From: JBICHN01 sp043101845
GTDB lineage: Bacteria; Planctomycetota; Phycisphaerae; Phycisphaerales; UBA5793
Direction: 5' to 3'
DNA: 64,000 bases
Assembly (NCBI GenBank): GCA_043101845.1
Contig: JBICHN010000002.1
Location: forward strand, 496,001 to 560,000
Shown here: piece after piece, positions 34,964 through 43,734 of the stretch
Numbering within the stretch: the stretch's first letter is position 1
Layout of the letters: the number at the start of each line of letters is the position of its first letter
The notes under the pieces: model-generated
What the model was told of the DNA's origin: nothing
Databases searched by the model: none
The model's input: the letters and a program-made list of their open reading frames with translations, nothing else
Position numbers and translations under genes: made by a program

Positions 34964-35713
34964 TCAGCCCTTCAGGCGCTTGAGCAGCCGGCGACGCATG
35001 CGACGATTCCCCTCGTCGGTCTTCGGCGTGCAATGGAAGGTCGCTTCACAGCGACCCACGCGACGCTCCTTGCCGCCCGGCGTCTTGACCTGCTGAACGA
35101 TCTCGAGCGAGAGATCGATGTTGAACTCCTGCCCGCTCGCCATGAGCGCCGCCAGGTCGTTGTTCGCCGTCACCTTGTACACGGCAGGACCGAAGCAGGG
35201 GCGCAGAAATCGGTAGTTGAGTGATTTGCAGACGACCGTCCACTTTCCCTTCAACTGCCCGAAGAGATACATCCCCGCAGCCACTTCGGAATTCGCCAGC
35301 AGCGCGGCGCCCGCCATGGCGTTATAGAAATTCCGGTTGAAACGGCGGAACGGAAGCACCGCGGTGAAAGTGTGCGGATCGAGCTTCTTCATCGTGAGCC
35401 CGGAATGGGCCGCGAGCGGAAGCCAGATTCGGGAGAGGATGTAGCGCCAGAATCGATTGTTGTGGGCGAGCCGCTCGAGCCAGGCTTCACACCGGGACCA
35501 GCCGGTCAGCTTCGGCTCCGAAGTGGGCTTCACCTCACCACCGACAACGCCGCCGGGAACGACGATCTCGGAAGCCGGCTCGTCCGTCGGCCATGGATCG
35601 GCTGAATCATCAGCCGGTTCGACCGCGCGGCGTTCCGCATCGTTCGGCGGACGCGGTTTCGAGCGATCTCGTTGAACGATTTCAGTAGGGCTCAAAGTCC
35701 TCGGGCCATCCAT
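34964..35713 (-). CDS. DUF4442-type hotdog protein (PaaI-like thioesterase fold)
   Basis: 249 aa. The first 85 residues are disordered, Pro/Asp/Glu-rich. From about 90 the hotdog fold begins: GLTMKKLDPHTFTAVLPFRRFNRN, then the central helix FYNAMAGAALLANSEVAAGMYLF and WTVVCKSLNYRFLRPCFGPA, as in DUF4442 proteins. This family is proposed to hydrolyse or bind acyl thioesters, though a clear catalytic Asp/Glu is not obvious. First gene of the three-gene minus-strand operon. Confidence 0.7.
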   Translation of the reverse strand: MDGPRTLSPTEIVQRDRSKPRPPNDAERRAVEPADDSADPWPTDEPASEIVVPGGVVGGEVKPTSEPKLTGWSRCEAWLERLAHNNRFWRYILSRIWLPLAAHSGLTMKKLDPHTFTAVLPFRRFNRNFYNAMAGAALLANSEVAAGMYLFGQLKGKWTVVCKSLNYRFLRPCFGPAVYKVTANNDLAALMASGQEFNIDLSLEIVQQVKTPGGKERRVGRCEATFHCTPKTDEGNRRMRRRLLKRLKG

Positions 35714-35852
35714 CCTTGCGGGCAGGTTGGGGAGTCTAACGGAGCGCCGCGAGTCACGCCAGTCCCGTTTCGGAACTCGGCCGCACGCGCTCGGGGGGAG
35801 TCCATCAAGAGTAGCGGAAACAGCCGGTTCGGGCTACTGACTCCATCCTCAG

Positions 35853-35881
35853 TTGACAGGTCGTGGAGACCGCGGTATCCC
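35853..35881 (+). promoter_or_regulatory. Leaderless-type promoter of the nuclease gene
   Basis: Perfect -35 TTGACA (35853-35858), 17-nt spacer, -10 TATCCC (35876-35881), then 6 nt to GTG 35888. No SD. One of the clearest leaderless arrangements in the window. Confidence 0.6.
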
Positions 35882-35887
35882 CGTGCT

Positions 35888-36499
35888 GTGCCGCAGTTCG
35901 GACCCTTTCCGCTTTACTACGCGACTCCCGGTCGAAGGGTTCTCCTTCGTCGCTGGGGCTGGCGTTTCTTCATCGTGGGAGCGCTCGTTCTCGTGAGCTG
36001 GGCCGATCGGCGCGGTCTGCTTCTCGCCGAGATCCCGGACCGGGAGACCTACCACCTGAGGTCGGCCCGTGTCATTCGGGTCATTGACGGAGACACGATC
36101 GAGATCGAGGCGCCGGACACGCGATTTGCTGAGCCGACCACAAGAGTGCGTGTATGGGGAATCGACAGCCCCGAGCTCGCCCGTGTCGAGGGCCGTGTGA
36201 GCGCGGCCCGTTCCGAGCCGTTCGCCATGGAAGCGGCGCACCTGACGAGCGAACTACTCCATGGAGTCACGGTGACGCTGCGCCTGGAGCCCGGCCGGTC
36301 GAGGGGGCGATTCGGCCGGTTGCTGGCTCATGTCGACCTGCCGGACGGAACGAGTCTGGCTGAGAGCCTCCTTTCGGCAGGACTCGCGAGGGCGGACGCG
36401 GCGGAGCCTCATGCGCTGCTCGACCGGTACCTCCAGATCGAGTGGGCGGCGCGACGGGGGAGAGTCGGGCTGTGGGCGGGGGCGGGTCCAGACGGGTGA
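35888..36499 (+). CDS. Membrane-anchored staphylococcal nuclease-like (SNase) protein
   Basis: 203 aa from GTG 35888, chosen because of the TTGACA-N17-TATCCC promoter ending 6 nt before it. One N-terminal TM helix (FFIVGALVLVSWADRRG) is followed by the SNase OB fold: RVIRVIDGDTIEIEAPD (catalytic Asp loop), TRVRVWGIDSPELA (catalytic Arg/Asp) and GRFGRLLAHVDLPDGTSLAE with the second Arg. It probably cleaves nucleic acid outside the membrane or degrades incoming DNA. An endonuclease IV gene lies downstream but is separate. Confidence 0.85.
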   Translation: MPQFGPFPLYYATPGRRVLLRRWGWRFFIVGALVLVSWADRRGLLLAEIPDRETYHLRSARVIRVIDGDTIEIEAPDTRFAEPTTRVRVWGIDSPELARVEGRVSAARSEPFAMEAAHLTSELLHGVTVTLRLEPGRSRGRFGRLLAHVDLPDGTSLAESLLSAGLARADAAEPHALLDRYLQIEWAARRGRVGLWAGAGPDG

Positions 36500-36704
36500 G
36501 ACATGCAATGCGGCCCCGCGGACATGCCCCAGCCGCAAAACCCCCAGAACCCGATCGAGTGGGCGCGCGATCTGGTCGATGATTCCGGTTGGACCTTCTT
36601 CATCGATCGGCTTCGGCCGCTCGAGAGAACGGACGACCGATTCTGTCGCGGCCTTCCCTTCCCGCGGGCGGCTGGCGAGCCGATCTCCATCAGGAGTCGC
36701 CGCC

Positions 36705-37505
36705 ATGTCTGGACGCCGCTCCCGTCAACCCACTTCGACCGGATTCTCGCTCATCGAGTTACTGCTCGTGATCGCGATCATCGCGCTTCTCCTCGCGCTT
36801 CTCGCGCCGGGACTGGCCGAAGCGAGAGAGTCCTCGCGCCGGGCGGTCTGTCTCTCGAATGTGCGGCAGATCGGTGTCGCCCACATGGACTACTTCAGCG
36901 ACAACCGGGAGTCGGCGCCGTTCATTCCACTTGGGAGCGGCGCCGCGGCGTTCGTGTACGGCGGCAAGACCACGAGTTCGTACTGGTACGAGCCGTTCTA
37001 TCTCACGATCCGTGAGAAGCCGTTGAACAAGTACATCTATCCGCAGCAGGTCGCTGCGGACCCCGGACGCGTCGCCGACGATGCGCGAATCGATCTGCCG
37101 GCGTTCCGCTGTCCAAGCGATCGACAGTCGTACCAGCGCTCGCGTCGCGACACCGCGACACTCGTTTCCGCCTATGACGATGTCGGCACGAGCTACATGT
37201 TCAACATGACTTACTACCCAAGTCAGCTCGGACCCGGATATGGTCAGCGTAAGGTCGACGCGCTTCAACGCTTCATTCGTCGGATGTACTACACGAAGTC
37301 CGACCGGTTCGTCGCCTATCTCGAAGATTCGGCGAGTATGGGTCTCTGGAACGGTGTGCCGACGATCGGCGATCACGGGGCGCTTGGCGTGCACACGACC
37401 GTGATGCTCGACGGCCACGGTGTGCATCAGTACATGGATACGACCTGGCCCATCGGATCGAACTGGCTTGCCGTCGATGACGGCGCTCGACCCTTCGGAT
37501 CCTGA
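36705..37505 (+). CDS. Type II secretion/type IV pilus-like pseudopilin, planctomycete type
   Basis: 266 aa. The class-III signal is RQPTSTG|FSLIELLLVIAII (cleavage after Gly14, Glu at +5) followed by the long hydrophobic N-helix. The globular part ends with TTVMLDGHGVHQYMD, matching the HxxxDG-type C-terminal motif of the large planctomycete prepilin family. AGGAG at 36692-36696 fixes ATG 36705. Such proteins often occur in many paralogues and may build fibres or a secretion pseudopilus. No assembly ATPase gene is nearby. Confidence 0.87.
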   Translation: MSGRRSRQPTSTGFSLIELLLVIAIIALLLALLAPGLAEARESSRRAVCLSNVRQIGVAHMDYFSDNRESAPFIPLGSGAAAFVYGGKTTSSYWYEPFYLTIREKPLNKYIYPQQVAADPGRVADDARIDLPAFRCPSDRQSYQRSRRDTATLVSAYDDVGTSYMFNMTYYPSQLGPGYGQRKVDALQRFIRRMYYTKSDRFVAYLEDSASMGLWNGVPTIGDHGALGVHTTVMLDGHGVHQYMDTTWPIGSNWLAVDDGARPFGS

Positions 37506-37507
37506 TA

Positions 37508-37831
37508 ATGACCATCACGCTGCATCCCGGCCGATTCATTTCGCTCACGCTGATCGTCCTCGTGCTCGGCGCCGTCGCGTGGAAGTCGTCGCTGTCTACC
37601 GCCGACGCGACGATTGCGGCCGACGCGTCGCGGGACTTCGTGTGCATGGAGTGCGATGACGAATGGCGGTGGTCGGATCTCGAGATCGCCGAGCGCGCCG
37701 CAGAAGGTTTCGCGGCGCCGCTGCGCGACGGGAGCGGTTGGATGGGATTCCACTGTGAGCGTTGCGACGCGTACGCCGGCGTTCGCGCCGACTCGCCGCA
37801 CACGACGCCGCTGCGTGAGTCGCGTCGGTAA
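37508..37831 (+). CDS. Small membrane-anchored protein with two Cys pairs
   Basis: 107 aa, starting 3 bp after the pseudopilin stop, so probably cotranscribed. One N-terminal TM helix (FISLTLIVLVLGAVAW) is followed by CMEC (about residue 47) and CERC (about residue 85), four Cys that could bind zinc or form disulfides outside the membrane. No family recognised. The tight spacing suggests it assists the pseudopilin. Confidence 0.62.
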   Translation: MTITLHPGRFISLTLIVLVLGAVAWKSSLSTADATIAADASRDFVCMECDDEWRWSDLEIAERAAEGFAAPLRDGSGWMGFHCERCDAYAGVRADSPHTTPLRESRR

Positions 37832-37856
37832 AGATGAGGCGGGCGGTCCCGTCCGC

Positions 37857-37862
37857 TACCAT
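37857..37862 (+). promoter_or_regulatory. -10 box of nfo, leaderless spacing
   Basis: TACCAT ends 9 nt before ATG 37872. No clear -35, no SD. Confidence 0.35.
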
Positions 37863-37871
37863 ACGCCCGCC

Positions 37872-38750
37872 ATGCTTGGATCACATCTCTCCGTCGCCGG
37901 TGGACTTCATCACGCGCTCATCGAGGCGAAGCGGTTGAAGATGGAGACCGTTCAGGTCTTTACGAAGAACCAGCGGCAATGGAAGGCGAGGCCGCTTGAC
38001 GAAGAGTCGATTCGACTCTGGCTCGTAGAGAAGCATGCGCTGGGCTGGACGGCGGTTGTCAGCCACGCGAGTTACCTCATCAATCTGGCGAGCCCGGACG
38101 ACACGATCTGGCGCAAGTCGATCGATGCGATGGTGGATGAGATCGAGCGCGCGACACGGCTGGAGATTCCGGGGGTCGTCGTACATCCCGGATCGCACCG
38201 AGGCGCGGGTGAGGCGGTGGGAATCGCGCGGATCGTCGCGGCGATCGATGAGATCATTGAGCGAACGCCGGAATCGTCGACGCAGATTCTCCTCGAGACG
38301 ACGGTTGGAGGCGGCGCGCAGATCGGCGGCAGGTTCGAGCACCTCGCCGAGATTCGCGGTCGTGTCGCCCATCCCGAACGCGTGGTGACCTGTGTCGACA
38401 CCTGCCACATTACCGCGGCCGGATACGACATCTCCACCCTGAAGAAGGCCGCCGGCGTGTTCGAAGAGTTCGACCGGGTCGTCGGGCTCAGCCAGATTCG
38501 TTGCTTCCACCTCAACGACTCGAAGACGCCCCTGGGCAGCCATCGGGACCGGCATGAGCACATCGGAGACGGGTATGTCGGCAGGCCCGGGTTCGAGTAC
38601 ATTGTGAATCATCCGGACTTTCAGGACATTCCGATGATCCTGGAGACCGAGAAAGGTGAAACGGAGAAGGGCACGCCGCTCGATACGGTCAATCTCCGGC
38701 GGCTGCGGAGATTGATCCAATCCGGCTCGGGCGTCTCTGACGGGCGATAA
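37872..38750 (+). CDS. nfo: Endonuclease IV (AP endonuclease)
   Basis: 292 aa TIM barrel with the three-zinc site residues visible: LGSHLSVAGGL, QVFTKNQRQW, VVSHASYLINLA, GVVVHPGSHRG, LLETTVG, CVDTCHITAAGYD, CFHLNDSKTPLGSHRDRHEHIGDG and ILETEKG. It repairs abasic sites by 5' incision. Its stop overlaps the start of the TPR gene (TAATG). Confidence 0.94.
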   Translation: MLGSHLSVAGGLHHALIEAKRLKMETVQVFTKNQRQWKARPLDEESIRLWLVEKHALGWTAVVSHASYLINLASPDDTIWRKSIDAMVDEIERATRLEIPGVVVHPGSHRGAGEAVGIARIVAAIDEIIERTPESSTQILLETTVGGGAQIGGRFEHLAEIRGRVAHPERVVTCVDTCHITAAGYDISTLKKAAGVFEEFDRVVGLSQIRCFHLNDSKTPLGSHRDRHEHIGDGYVGRPGFEYIVNHPDFQDIPMILETEKGETEKGTPLDTVNLRRLRRLIQSGSGVSDGR

Positions 38751-39859
38751 TGAACCACCAGCCCCCACCGGGTCGATGGAGACGGATGTACGCAGCATCA
38801 ATGGCGGTCGAACGAAAGGCGCCTGCATTGGGACACGACAGTGGTCGAATTCGAATCGCGATCGGAGCCGCCTTGTCGCTCGGCCTGTGCGTGTTGGTCC
38901 TGGGTCCACTCACCGGCTGCCAGTGGGGAACCAGCGAGCGTCCGAACTCCGGCGCCGCCGCGGTCTCCGAAGAGGAACTCGCCGCGTACTACCTCGAAGA
39001 AGCCGAGCAGTTTCTGAACGAGGGCAATCAGGATGCGGCGCTCCGGGCCTTCGCACGGGTCATCGAGGAGAATCCGCGCATCCTGCGGGCGCACCTCGGG
39101 GTCGGCGACATATATTTCGAGCGGGGAGAGTACGGGTTCGCCGAGCAGGCGTTCCGCGAAGCGCGCGAAGTCGACCCGCGCAGCTTCGACGCGGCGTACT
39201 TTCACGGACTCACGCTGCAGTTGCTCAATCGAATCGGTGAAGCGATTCGCGCCTATCGCAAGGCGCTGACGCTGCGTCCGAACAGTCACGAAGCGAACCT
39301 CAATCTCGCGACCGCCTATCTTCAACTCGATCAGCCGGCTGAGGCGCTTCCCTTCGCCGAGGCGTCAGCGCGATTGCTTCCCGAACACGGACCAACGCGC
39401 GTCAATCTCGGCACGATCTACTCCGCGCTCGGACGCGACACGGACGCGGTCGATGAATACCAGGCGGCGCTCGAACTCATGGAGCCGTCGCCCGAGATCA
39501 TTCTGAACCTCGTCGACAGTCTGCGCAAAACGCGACGCTATCCGGAAATGGTCAATTCGCTCGCGGCGCTCATCCGCATGGAGCCGTCACCCGCCGCCTA
39601 CGAGCGGCTTGGATACGCCTATTTCCAGTTGCGCCGGTTTCCGGATTCCGAACAGGCGTACCGCGATGCGCTCGGACTGGATGGCCGCTATTACCCGGCG
39701 ATGAACGGACTCGCGGTGAATCTCCTCAACCGCTATCTGCAGTCGAATCGATCGGATCAGGATGCTCATTACGAGGCCGTGCAGATGATGCGCCGTTCGC
39801 TTCAGATCGAGCCGAACCAGGACAAGATCGTTCGCCTGCTGACTCTCTACGGCCGCTGA
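38750..39859 (+). CDS. TPR-repeat lipoprotein
   Basis: 369 aa. A long N-region ends in hydrophobic AIGAALSLGLCVLVLGPLTGC with a lipobox Cys at residue 57. An internal ATG at 38801 would shorten the N-region and may be the real start. Residues 80-350 contain about seven TPR units, for example NQDAALRAFARVIEENPRI, GEYGFAEQAFREAREVDPRS and GEAIRAYRKALTLRPNSHEA. These repeats mediate protein-protein contacts in envelope assembly. It overlaps nfo by one base, but functional linkage is not implied. Confidence 0.82.
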   Translation: MNHQPPPGRWRRMYAASMAVERKAPALGHDSGRIRIAIGAALSLGLCVLVLGPLTGCQWGTSERPNSGAAAVSEEELAAYYLEEAEQFLNEGNQDAALRAFARVIEENPRILRAHLGVGDIYFERGEYGFAEQAFREAREVDPRSFDAAYFHGLTLQLLNRIGEAIRAYRKALTLRPNSHEANLNLATAYLQLDQPAEALPFAEASARLLPEHGPTRVNLGTIYSALGRDTDAVDEYQAALELMEPSPEIILNLVDSLRKTRRYPEMVNSLAALIRMEPSPAAYERLGYAYFQLRRFPDSEQAYRDALGLDGRYYPAMNGLAVNLLNRYLQSNRSDQDAHYEAVQMMRRSLQIEPNQDKIVRLLTLYGR

Positions 39860-39865
39860 GCGCTC

Positions 39866-39871
39866 TATTGT
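39866..39871 (+). promoter_or_regulatory. -10 box of queF, leaderless spacing
   Basis: TATTGT ends 8 nt before ATG 39880. No clear -35, no SD. Confidence 0.4.
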
Positions 39872-39879
39872 TCCGGGCC

Positions 39880-40254
39880 ATGCCTGACGCCAGTCTCCTC
39901 GAAACCTTCCCGACGCCATCGGACACGCCGTTCGTCATTGAACATGTGTCCGAGGAGTTCACAAGCGTGTGCCCCAAGACCGGGCATCCGGATTTCGGCC
40001 ACATCACGCTGCGCTACGCCCCGGCGCCACAGGGGGTGTGCGTCGAACTCAAGAGCCTCAAGCTCTATTACCAGTCGTTTCGGAACGAAGGCATCTACTA
40101 CGAAGCCGTCACGAACCGGATTCGCGACGATCTGGTCGAAGCCATGGCGCCGGCGTGGTTGCAGGTCGTGACCGACTGGAAGGGGCGCGGCGGTATTCGA
40201 TCCCGCATTCGGGCCGAGCACGGCCCCGTCCCGACGGAGTGGAAGCGGGCCTGA
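39880..40254 (+). CDS. queF: NADPH-dependent 7-cyano-7-deazaguanine reductase
   Basis: 124 aa, unimodular QueF (T-fold). The nucleophilic Cys is in EFTSVCPKTGHPDFG and the family ELKSLKLYYQSFRNEGIYYEA motif is intact. It reduces preQ0 to preQ1 in queuosine synthesis. The other synthesis genes (queC, queD, queE) are not in this window, while a precursor transporter lies at 1141. ATG 39880 is preferred over an upstream in-frame ATG because TATTGT ends 8 nt before it. Confidence 0.94.
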   Translation: MPDASLLETFPTPSDTPFVIEHVSEEFTSVCPKTGHPDFGHITLRYAPAPQGVCVELKSLKLYYQSFRNEGIYYEAVTNRIRDDLVEAMAPAWLQVVTDWKGRGGIRSRIRAEHGPVPTEWKRA

Positions 40255-40362
40255 CCCGTCTCCGCGGTTTTTCTCCAGGACTCAATGTCCACATCGTGAC
40301 CCACTTTCGAGTTCCCGGGTGAGGCTCAGTCCTATCCCTGTCGATTCGAAAGGAGAATCACG

Positions 40363-41601
40363 ATGCAATGGACACTCAATTCTTGTTGGCGCGGCGTACT
40401 TCTCGCCGCCACGATCGGCGCCGCGGGTTCCGTACACGCCCAGCCCGGCTCCGCCGGCACGGCGGGCGATCTCGACGCCGAAAGCTCCCGCCCGTTCGAG
40501 CGCTGGGCGGAAGATCTCGATCGATCCCTCGGCGTGTGGAACGACATGTACAGCCATCATGTCGTCGCACTCGGATGGACTGAAGACAGCGTCATTGATT
40601 CGGAGGCGGCCCGGGCCGGGATCGTCGCCGAGATCACCGATCCGGACCTCGCGTGGTTCGCGAGCGGCGATGTCTCCGATCCGTCCACGATGACGGCGCT
40701 TCAACTCGCGGACGACCCGGGCATCTCGCCGGAGCAGATTGCAGCGTGGATCACCGAGGTCGACTCGCGAGTCGAAGTCGGTCACGCCGTCGTTCGCGTC
40801 GAGTGGCTGCATGACCTCGCCGGCCCGTTCGAGTCGGTCTGCGTAGTCGATTCGAACGGCCTGATCTACGACAACATGATCTTCCACATGGGCGGTGGCG
40901 CCGAGGTGCTCGGTATCGCCGGCCGTCGCGTCTTTGACTACCGCATGTGGTGGGCGTGGCAGGCGAACAAGCCGTGGACACAGTGGACGCGTGGGTACAT
41001 TCGCGCGGACAACAACCCCGTGTGCCGCGATGGCCGCGTCGTAAGCTGCGACTTCAACTGCACCGCGTCGATGACGCTCGGCGACGCGAAGATCAACTGC
41101 CGCTCCCAGCAGGTTCCCGGCCAGGAATGCTGCACTCTCGAATACTCGTGGGCGTGGACCACCGGGTACTTCAAGTCGATCTCAGTCGGCGACGATGATT
41201 TCTCGCTCGAGATCGAAGGCTGGGTCGGCAGCAGCGCGAGCGGCAACGGCCGCGCCACGGTATGCTGCGAAGGCAACATGATCTTCGGCGGGCTTGAGTT
41301 GAGCGGGCCCTCCGAACTCGGCGGCGGTCAATCCTTCGAGATCGAGATCAACAACGCCGTGCCGAACACCGAGATCGCGGTGGCGTACGCGTTCGAACTC
41401 GGCGCGACCTCCGTCGCGATCTGCCCGGGCGCCGTGAGCGGGCTCGCCGAGCCCCGTCTCGCCGGCTGGGTCACCGCGGATGAGGCCGGTCGCGCGGTTC
41501 TCGAACTCGAAGCGAAGTCCGGCCTGAGCGGCCCGGTCTTCTGGCAGGCGATCGAACCCGCGTCGTGTCGTTACAGCCGCGTGGTCCCGATCGGCGGCTG
41601 A
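40363..41601 (+). CDS. Cys-rich secreted protein of unknown function
   Basis: 412 aa with an AAAGGAG SD and signal peptide (LLAATIGAAGSVHAQ). The N-terminal 200 residues are acidic, with Trp-rich VFDYRMWWAWQANKPWTQWTRG. A Cys cluster follows (VVSCDFNCTASM, INCRSQQVPGQECCTLEYS, ATVCCEGNM) and then a beta-rich C-terminal domain of Ig-like character (EIEINNAVPNTEIAVAYAFE). Paired CC residues suggest extracellular disulfides. A strong terminator follows. No family recognised. Confidence 0.72.
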   Translation: MQWTLNSCWRGVLLAATIGAAGSVHAQPGSAGTAGDLDAESSRPFERWAEDLDRSLGVWNDMYSHHVVALGWTEDSVIDSEAARAGIVAEITDPDLAWFASGDVSDPSTMTALQLADDPGISPEQIAAWITEVDSRVEVGHAVVRVEWLHDLAGPFESVCVVDSNGLIYDNMIFHMGGGAEVLGIAGRRVFDYRMWWAWQANKPWTQWTRGYIRADNNPVCRDGRVVSCDFNCTASMTLGDAKINCRSQQVPGQECCTLEYSWAWTTGYFKSISVGDDDFSLEIEGWVGSSASGNGRATVCCEGNMIFGGLELSGPSELGGGQSFEIEINNAVPNTEIAVAYAFELGATSVAICPGAVSGLAEPRLAGWVTADEAGRAVLELEAKSGLSGPVFWQAIEPASCRYSRVVPIGG

Positions 41602-41635
41602 CTTTGTGATTGCCACTCGCTCCGCTCCGTCAACG

Positions 41636-41676
41636 GTGGCGACCCTGGTCTGGGCCAGGGTCGCCACGCCTCTTTT
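41636..41676 (+). terminator. Rho-independent terminator after the Cys-rich protein gene
   Basis: GTGGCGACCCTGG (41636-41648) and CCAGGGTCGCCAC (41655-41667) form a perfect 13-bp stem with a 6-nt loop, followed by GCCTCTTTT. Confidence 0.85.
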
Positions 41677-41741
41677 GATCTCGCCGCCGACGACCGGCGA
41701 CCCTACGATCGAGACCGAGATTCACGAGCCAGGCGAGATCC

Positions 41742-42998
41742 ATGAGCACGACCGAACGCGAGATGAACTTCGTCGTCGAACGCCCGACTGATTTCGAGGG
41801 TGAGACGCACGGTCCCGGCCCCGACGGGCTGGTCCCCGTCGAGCAGCAGGCCCTTTCCGGCATCGAGCTCGAAGATGTCGAGACGGAGGAAATGCTCGTC
41901 AACATGGGGCCTCAGCACCCGGCGACCCATGGCGTGCTTCGCGTAGTGCTGCGAACGGACGGCGAAGTCGTGCTCGAGGCGATTCCGCACCTCGGCTACC
42001 TGCATCGGTGCGCCGAGAAGATCGGCGAGAACCTCGCGTACTACCAGTACATCCCATACACCGACCGGATGGACTATGTCGCCGGGATGAACGAGAACTG
42101 GGCGTTCTGCCTCGCGGTGGAGCGTCTCGCCGAGATCGAGATCCCTCGTCGCGCCGAATTCATTCGCGTCATCGTTGGTGAACTCCAGCGGATCGCATCC
42201 CACCTTGTCTCGTTCGGCACTTACGGCCTTGACATGGGCGCGTTCACGCCGTTCCTGTACGCGTTCCGTGAACGCGAATACATACTCGATCTCTTCGAGA
42301 TGGTGTGCGGCGCCCGGCTCACTTACTCGTACTACACGATCGGCGGGCTCACTCAAGATGTGCCCGAGGGCTGGTTCGACAAGGTCATCGAGTTCCTCGA
42401 TTACTTCGAGCCGAAGATTCAGGAGTACAACGAGCTCCTGAGCTGGAACCGGATCTTCACGAAGCGGACCGGCGATGTCGGCGTCCTCACCGCCGAGCAG
42501 GCGATCGCATGGGGATGCAGCGGCCCGGTGATCCGCGGGAGCGGCGTCAGGTACGACCTGCGTCGCGACAAGCCATGCTCGGTGTACCCGGAACTCGACT
42601 TCGAAGTCTGTGTCGGAACGGGCGAATACGGAACGCTGGGAGACTGCTGGGACCGGTACTGGGTGCGCATGCAGGAGATCCGTGAGTCGGTCAAGATCAT
42701 TCGTCAGTGCATCAAGATGATCCCGGACGCGGGCGAGGATAACAAGCACCGTGTCAAGCTGCCGCGCAACTTCAAGCCGGACGCGGGCGAGGTCTATGTC
42801 GAGATGGACAATCCGCGCGGCGTGCTCGGCTTCTTCATCGAAAGCCAGGGCGGCACGCAGCCGTACCGTGTGCGGGCGCGATCCGGAGCATTCTGCAATC
42901 TGAGCGTCCTGCCGGAGCTCTGTCACAATGTCATGCTCGCCGATGTCCCCGCGATCATCGGCTCGATCGACATCGTGATGGGGCAGGTCGATCGCTGA
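41742..42998 (+). CDS. nuoD: NADH-quinone oxidoreductase subunit D
   Basis: 418 aa. The 49-kDa subunit signatures are present: MGPQHPATHGVLR (about 52), IPHLGYLHRCAEKIGE, IPYTDRMDYVAGMNEN and a closing DVPAIIGSIDIVMGQVDR. It lies at the quinone-binding junction of complex I. The N-terminus has about 45 extra polar residues. No other nuo gene is adjacent, so in this genome nuoD is separated from the rest of complex I. The start codon follows GAGATCC and a strong terminator, so it has its own promoter. Confidence 0.95.
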   Translation: MSTTEREMNFVVERPTDFEGETHGPGPDGLVPVEQQALSGIELEDVETEEMLVNMGPQHPATHGVLRVVLRTDGEVVLEAIPHLGYLHRCAEKIGENLAYYQYIPYTDRMDYVAGMNENWAFCLAVERLAEIEIPRRAEFIRVIVGELQRIASHLVSFGTYGLDMGAFTPFLYAFREREYILDLFEMVCGARLTYSYYTIGGLTQDVPEGWFDKVIEFLDYFEPKIQEYNELLSWNRIFTKRTGDVGVLTAEQAIAWGCSGPVIRGSGVRYDLRRDKPCSVYPELDFEVCVGTGEYGTLGDCWDRYWVRMQEIRESVKIIRQCIKMIPDAGEDNKHRVKLPRNFKPDAGEVYVEMDNPRGVLGFFIESQGGTQPYRVRARSGAFCNLSVLPELCHNVMLADVPAIIGSIDIVMGQVDR

Positions 42999-43012
42999 TC
43001 GCCGCGGCGTCA

Positions 43013-43705
43013 ATGTCCCGAACGCTCGAACAGATCAATCAAGCCGTGACGGGATGCTCAAAGTGTCCCGAGCTTCGGGCGTATTGCGCGGAGGTGGCGG
43101 CGACCAAGAGACGAGCCTTCGCCGACTGGGAGTACTGGGGAAAGCCGGTACCCGGCTTTGGCGACTCGGACGCATGGCTCTGGATCATCGGCCTCGCGCC
43201 GGCGGCGCATGGGGCGAATCGCACTGGTCGCATGTTCACCGGGGACCGAAGCGGGGACTTTCTCTACGCCGGACTGCATCGCGCCGGGCTCGCGACACAG
43301 GCGGTGGCGACGCATCGCGGCGATGGGCTTGAGTTGGAAGGGGTTTACATCTCCGCGGCGTGCAATTGCGCACCACCCGGAAACAAGCCGTCGTCCGATC
43401 AACTCAATCGATGTCGCGCCTTTCTCGTCGACGAGTGGTCAGCCCTTGACGGGGCAAGCGTGGTCCTGGCGCTCGGAGGAATCGCCTGGGACGCCGCGCT
43501 CAAGACGGCGCGCGAGGTCGGGGTCACGATTTCGCGCCCGAAGCCGAAGTTCGGCCATGGCGCCGAGGCCGTGCTCGACGACGGCCGGCGCCGGCGGACG
43601 CTGCTCGGCTGTTACCATGTTTCGCAGCAGAACACATTCACAGGGCGACTCACGGAGCCGATGCTCGATGCGGTTTTCGCCCGCGCGATGGAGTTGTCAC
43701 GGTGA
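43013..43705 (+). CDS. Family-5 uracil-DNA glycosylase (UdgB)
   Basis: 230 aa. Motif A GLAPAAHGANRTGRMFTGDRS (about 60; family-5 enzymes carry an Ala/Asn pattern here), the uracil pocket and motif B CYHVSQQNTFTGRLT place it with UDGb. Four cysteines (CSKC at 16-19, CNC near 121) can hold the 4Fe-4S cluster. These enzymes remove uracil and hypoxanthine. The gene follows nuoD by 14 bp but function is unrelated. Confidence 0.88.
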   Translation: MSRTLEQINQAVTGCSKCPELRAYCAEVAATKRRAFADWEYWGKPVPGFGDSDAWLWIIGLAPAAHGANRTGRMFTGDRSGDFLYAGLHRAGLATQAVATHRGDGLELEGVYISAACNCAPPGNKPSSDQLNRCRAFLVDEWSALDGASVVLALGGIAWDAALKTAREVGVTISRPKPKFGHGAEAVLDDGRRRRTLLGCYHVSQQNTFTGRLTEPMLDAVFARAMELSR

Positions 43706-43734
43706 GCAATCCATTCGACGCCGGAGAACGGGAC

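Noticed and set aside
40246..40274. T5 run after queF as a terminator
   Set aside because: Only a 4-bp stem can be drawn before the T-run.
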